Shown: one piece after another, positions 60,312 through 64,000 of the stretch
Position numbering within the stretch: the first letter of the stretch is position 1
Layout of the letters: the number at the start of each line of letters is the position of its first letter
Assembly: GCA_036785325.1 (NCBI GenBank)
Contig: JAXIVH010000028.1
Span: 4,551,946-4,615,945 of the forward strand
Reading direction: 5' to 3'
Source of the DNA: Urophycis tenuis
Taxonomy: Eukaryota > Chordata > Actinopteri > Gadiformes > Phycidae
DNA: 64,000 bases
Program-made: the position numbers and the translations under genes
Notes under the pieces: generated by a model
What the model saw: the letters and a program-made list of their open reading frames with translations, nothing else
What the model was told of the DNA's origin: nothing
Databases searched by the model: none

Positions 60312-63300
60312 TCATATCTTCATATCAAGCTAAAAAGGAATTACAAATAATGTTTAAACAAACTGCACAAAACACATCAACTATGATTTCCAAAATGAAA
60401 TTATTTCATGTATTTTCATAGCCCATGGGCATCTAAAATGTCCTGTCAGGTACCAAAAGGTGGTCATAGCACAGAAATACAGAAATACTTACTGACGGTG
60501 GGCCATCTTTTTCTCCCAAAATGTTCCAGTGATTGCCCATTGCTTTGTTCACCATCGTTTCCCCAACCTCCACCTTCACGGTGTACTGAGGGATGGCCGT
60601 GTGCCGGTTCTCCCCCACATGCAGTGGGGTCACGCTGAGAGCTTTATCCACCAGGAGTTCAAAGAATTCGTCGGAAGCGCATTCCTCCCAGGTGCCCTTT
60701 GATTCGTCGAACCCTTCCAGGGCGCAGAGAAACGCCTGGGGGGCGGTGGCAAACAGGAAGCGTGGCACCGCCCTCACGCTGCTCGTGTCCACCTCTGCCT
60801 CATTGCCGTAGTCTACGAACAAAATGGAGAGCGTGCTGCCGGTCCTGCAGAGGACCTGTGCCCGGTACCACTGACTGTCTTCTGGGAACAGAGCGAGGCA
60901 GGGGCTGCCGAGGCTCAGGGTCTCAACCCAGGCGGGGTCCTGCCCTCCCGATCGTCCCGCCTCCTCTACCAGCTTGGACACCTTGTCCAGGGCCGCTGAG
61001 TTGTCATGCTGGCACCAGAAGAAGTGGGGTCCCACAATGCATGTTGCGTACACCTGATATGGACGGTTTGGGATTATGTCCAGCTTAGTGTATTGGGAGG
61101 TTTCTTCCGTGCAATCAGTTTGCTTCAAGTTTGACCCTGTTTGACTTTTCTGTTTGAGGGTCTGTGCCAATGCAATACCCTGGTCCTCTAAAACAACGTC
61201 CCAAACACTCAGATTTTCCTTCATGAAGGTGCACGAGTAGTTCTTCTCAGGATTTTCGACCGTGGAGCTTCTGAACGCTGATATCGCCTCCTGATCCCAC
61301 CATTCTTGGTTGTTGCCAATTTCTCCAAACTCACAAGGAATGCTGAACCGGGGCTGAGCAAGGAATTCCTTGTCGAGGTAGCACGTCTTGACGCAAGGGA
61401 TTGTGGCTTTATTACCAAAGTCTATGAACTGAACAGTGAGTGTCCCATCGCCAAGCTTCTTCCCAACAACCGCGCGGTACCATGAACCGTCGTCAGGAAA
61501 CTCTGCACTGACCAAATCACCAACGTTCAAGCTGTCAAATTCAAGTGGACCGGAAAACAGCGCCTCAGGGGCATTGAGTTTTTCTGCAATGGCGTATATG
61601 TCAGTCTCATCTTGTTGGAGCTGAACAAAAAAGCTTGTGGGGCTGCTGAAATGGGAAACGTGCACAGCAGAGGTCGATCCTTGCTCTAGAATCCTTAGGG
61701 GAAGATCTGCCAGTGTTGCATTTTGGAAGGCATTGATGGGTTCAACTGGAGGATTCACAGGCATACCTGCAGCCACCGAGGCGCCCCTTACGGATGCTCC
61801 ACTTGCCCTCTGCTCAACCCCTGCTTGCTGGCCATTTCTGCTCCACACTTCGTTCTGTTGCACGGTCCTCACCGTTGGTTCAGTGACTGTTTTTTTCTGC
61901 ATTTTACAGTTGTCCACCGGGATCTCCAGCGTGCTCCGATTGGCACTTGAAGACGGAGAAGGATGTGGTGGGTGTGAGCCATTTAGTTTCTTTTCTGGTG
62001 TGACCAGTGTACCGGGAACGGCCTCCAGAGGGTTTACAGACTGTGACACCATGATTTCAGTGATCAGGTTGCACACACTCTGCAGAGGGTTTTTTACCTC
62101 TGCAACGCTACATGCATTTTCCCTCCTGAGTGTTGATGGGTTGGGCCAGCATTTCTTGTCAACACATTTGTCAATGTCCGTTCTCCTCATTGCTGGTGGG
62201 TTTGCGGACTTGGGTGACAAGCTACATCGTAAAAATCTATTTGTCACGTCGCCCTTGGTGCTAAAACTCTTTTCCGTGTTATCCCTACTCGATGGAGAGC
62301 TACAGTCTTCGGCAGCAAAATCCTTACGTGCATGTCCCGAGTCTGCAAGAACTGTTGATTCCGCTGCATTGATGCAGTCCGCCTCAACTCCAAATAATGT
62401 GACATCATACATATCTTTCTCTGCATCATAGCATTCGAATCTTGCCACAACCGCATTGCGCATCAGAGATTTCAGAACATCCATTTGATCTTTGCGCCAA
62501 GTCATGTCGCGCACTCCATCCATGGCGCAGTGGTACGTCATAACTGGTATTCGGACAAAGCTCTCGTGCAGGTGTAGGACGTCAGACGTCGAGATCCGCT
62601 GAGTCTCACCATGATCTACGTGGAGCACTTCCACACAGCCCGTGTTGTCGGCCATGTCCTCGTTCAGTTGAGAACGCTGCCATGTGCCATCCACACTTCT
62701 GGTGGCACATGGGGAACCTCTCGCCCAAGGTTGGCCCGGCCCCGGAGCAGACCTCCCATTGTAATGGAGCTGCATCTGCTTGGAGAGCTTCTTCAGCTCT
62801 TTGGAGAATATAGAGAGTTTACAGAATAAGCTCAGCGGATCGTTCACTCGGGTCACCTCGATGTTCTCAAAGAGGCCTGGTTGAAGTTCGAGGTAGAGGT
62901 ATTGTCCGGGCGCTTCCTGTGCACAGCCACCGTTAGTCAATACAGGGCCTATGGAGCAGGGCGTGGAAGGCTGTCCCTTTGGGGAATCTAGGGAGGACAT
63001 GACCAGTCTCTTGAAGTGACCAATTTGAATCTTCTTGGCCATCCGACCCCGGGACAGAAACGTGGCGATCAAGGGAATATCAATGAGGATGATCCTGTCG
63101 GGCATCAGCACATCTACAACTAATCCATTCATTTGCTTGTAAAGCACAGATTTCAAAAATATTGTGGCTTTTTCTGACCATTTCTCCTCAAAGGGCAGAA
63201 TATTTGCGAGCAAGCAGGTTTCCAATTGATATGGCGAGGGGGGGCTTTTATTTTGGCGACGTGGTAATGCGTTTCCAAGGACACGGTGGGCTTGTGAATC

Positions 63301-63474
63301 AGCGTTGAAACTGATTTGATCAGGCGCGGTTTCCACACTCTTGATGTCCGGGACGATGTCCACCCATAGCTCCACTAGACCAAAATTGCTCTTCAAACAG
63401 ACCTTCTTAATCATGACCGCCACCTCCGATCTTGGCGACGGAGGTTTCGAGATTGAAAACATTTTCAAGTCCAT
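60312..63474 (-). CDS. tdrd6: Tudor-domain protein, short TDRD6-like
   Basis: Multi-Tudor scaffold; TDRD6 relatives bind dimethyl-arginine on Piwi and Vasa and organise germ granules. One large exon 63474-60493 (994 codons) ends in a good donor (CCGTCA|GTAAGT); a five-codon terminal exon at 60329-60312 (LDMKI, stop) follows after TTTTTAG. The start has an in-frame stop upstream. Residues 1-170 resemble the degenerate first Tudor of TDRD6 (VDVLMPDRIILIDIPLI). Tudor 2 is at about 193-360 (VLHVDHGE, then PVMTYHCAMDGVRDM, matching TDRD6 PVVTYPCALYG). A disordered Ser/Pro/Asn linker covers about 365-585. Tudor 3 is at about 586-770 (WYRAVV, FIDFGN), Tudor 4 at about 805-985 (WYRAQV, FVDYGN). Last two resemble the late Tudors of TDRD6, so middle ones are missing. 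Single-exon TDRD15 is an alternative. Confidence 0.85.
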
Positions 63475-64000
63475 ATCATTTCATGTCCCCTGCAAAAGAA
63501 AACGCATTCGAGTTACCTGGCGCTTTTAATTCGAACAATTTCAAAGTATTTTAGAACAATGAACTTCGTTTATTTTAAACTTGAGATGAGTAGATCGTTA
63601 GGTAAACCATCGTTGCAGTGATTGTACATGTTTTGCTTCATTTTTATGCTTCATGGCGTTACCCAATGACTAAACAAAGCATCGGTTGTGCTTCTTACCG
63701 TGTGTGTTTGACGCGGACGGACACCTCCTTTTGGGCTTCGCCTGCCACATGAAGCGCACCTGTTGTAGATCACCCACCGCCGGCTCCGTGTGACGTCATC
63801 CTTCTTGTTGGACCACAGGGAAGTGGGCGTGTGCACTGTCTCCTTCGCGCCTACATTCCAGTTCTTGGCCTTCTCCAATTGGTTTATTCGTAGGCCTGAC
63901 AATAACTCAACAGCAATAACAGCATCCTACCTACTTTCTCCTTAAGCTTTACCCTATACAGAAACACAAGCTCAGTATTTCAACCCTAGACCATGAAATG
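63475..64000. promoter_or_regulatory. Upstream region of the Tudor gene
   Basis: Acceptor-like TTTTGCAG|GGGACATG on the minus strand just before the start codon (about 63490) suggests a noncoding first exon further upstream, around 63.7-63.85 kb. No core promoter motif assigned. Confidence 0.35.

Noticed and set aside
61637..62431. 264-codon plus-strand open frame
   Set aside because: Antisense shadow of the Tudor gene exon.

Overview
This window is a piece of a ray-finned (teleost) fish genome. Genes are split into short exons with GT/AG introns. Fish-type LINEs, SINEs and DNA transposons are frequent, and the density of micro- and minisatellites is very high. I can read six protein-coding genes and join their exons by reading frame: a zinc transporter (slc30a3-like, minus, 2959 to about 6.9 kb), a cysteine-string J-protein (dnajc5g-like, minus, 8570-15573), centromere protein O (cenpo, minus, 34901-37738), the sodium-dependent multivitamin transporter (slc5a6, plus, 38863-48504), an adhesion GPCR of group VI (adgrf3-like, plus, 51642-58392), a short ankyrin protein (ankrd66-like, minus, 59166-59609) and a Tudor-domain germ-granule protein (tdrd6-like, minus, 60312-63474).

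Layout. 1-2.9 kb holds a complete tRNA-derived SINE and a 5'-truncated LINE, each with target-site duplications. 2.9-15.6 kb holds slc30a3 and dnajc5g in tandem on the minus strand; their introns carry a telomere-like TTAGGG/TCAGGG block, a 1.6-kb G/C-skewed array and a 0.8-kb GT-rich array. 16.2-18.2 kb is a foldback DNA element with two nested insertions. 19.26-23.02 kb is a 3.8-kb minisatellite made almost entirely of CAGGTAAC units. 23.7-32.4 kb is a decayed Tx1/L1-type LINE broken by two antisense L2-type LINE copies and by another repeat. 32.4-34.8 kb is LINE debris and a 16-bp minisatellite. 34.9-48.5 kb holds cenpo and slc5a6 head to head around a CpG-containing intergenic promoter region. 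48.6-50.7 kb is satellite-rich. 51.6-63.5 kb holds adgrf3, ankrd66 and the Tudor gene. A U6 snRNA-SINE chimeric retrocopy lies in an adgrf3 intron.

Context. In human, SLC30A3, DNAJC5G, SLC5A6, CENPO and ADGRF3 lie in 2p23, while ANKRD66 and TDRD6 lie together in 6p12.3 beside other ADGRF genes. Here both sets are contiguous. The genes do not form a functional pathway; they are a syntenic block with diverse roles: vesicular zinc loading, synaptic vesicle chaperoning, kinetochore assembly, biotin/pantothenate uptake, adhesion signalling and germline RNP organisation.

The most unusual items are the splice-donor-like minisatellite, the U6-SINE chimera with its own target-site duplication, the half-length TDRD6-like gene, repeat arrays placed directly at splice sites, and tandem repeats inside coding exons. 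All gene assignments come from reading the translated sequence against remembered family features; no database search was run.
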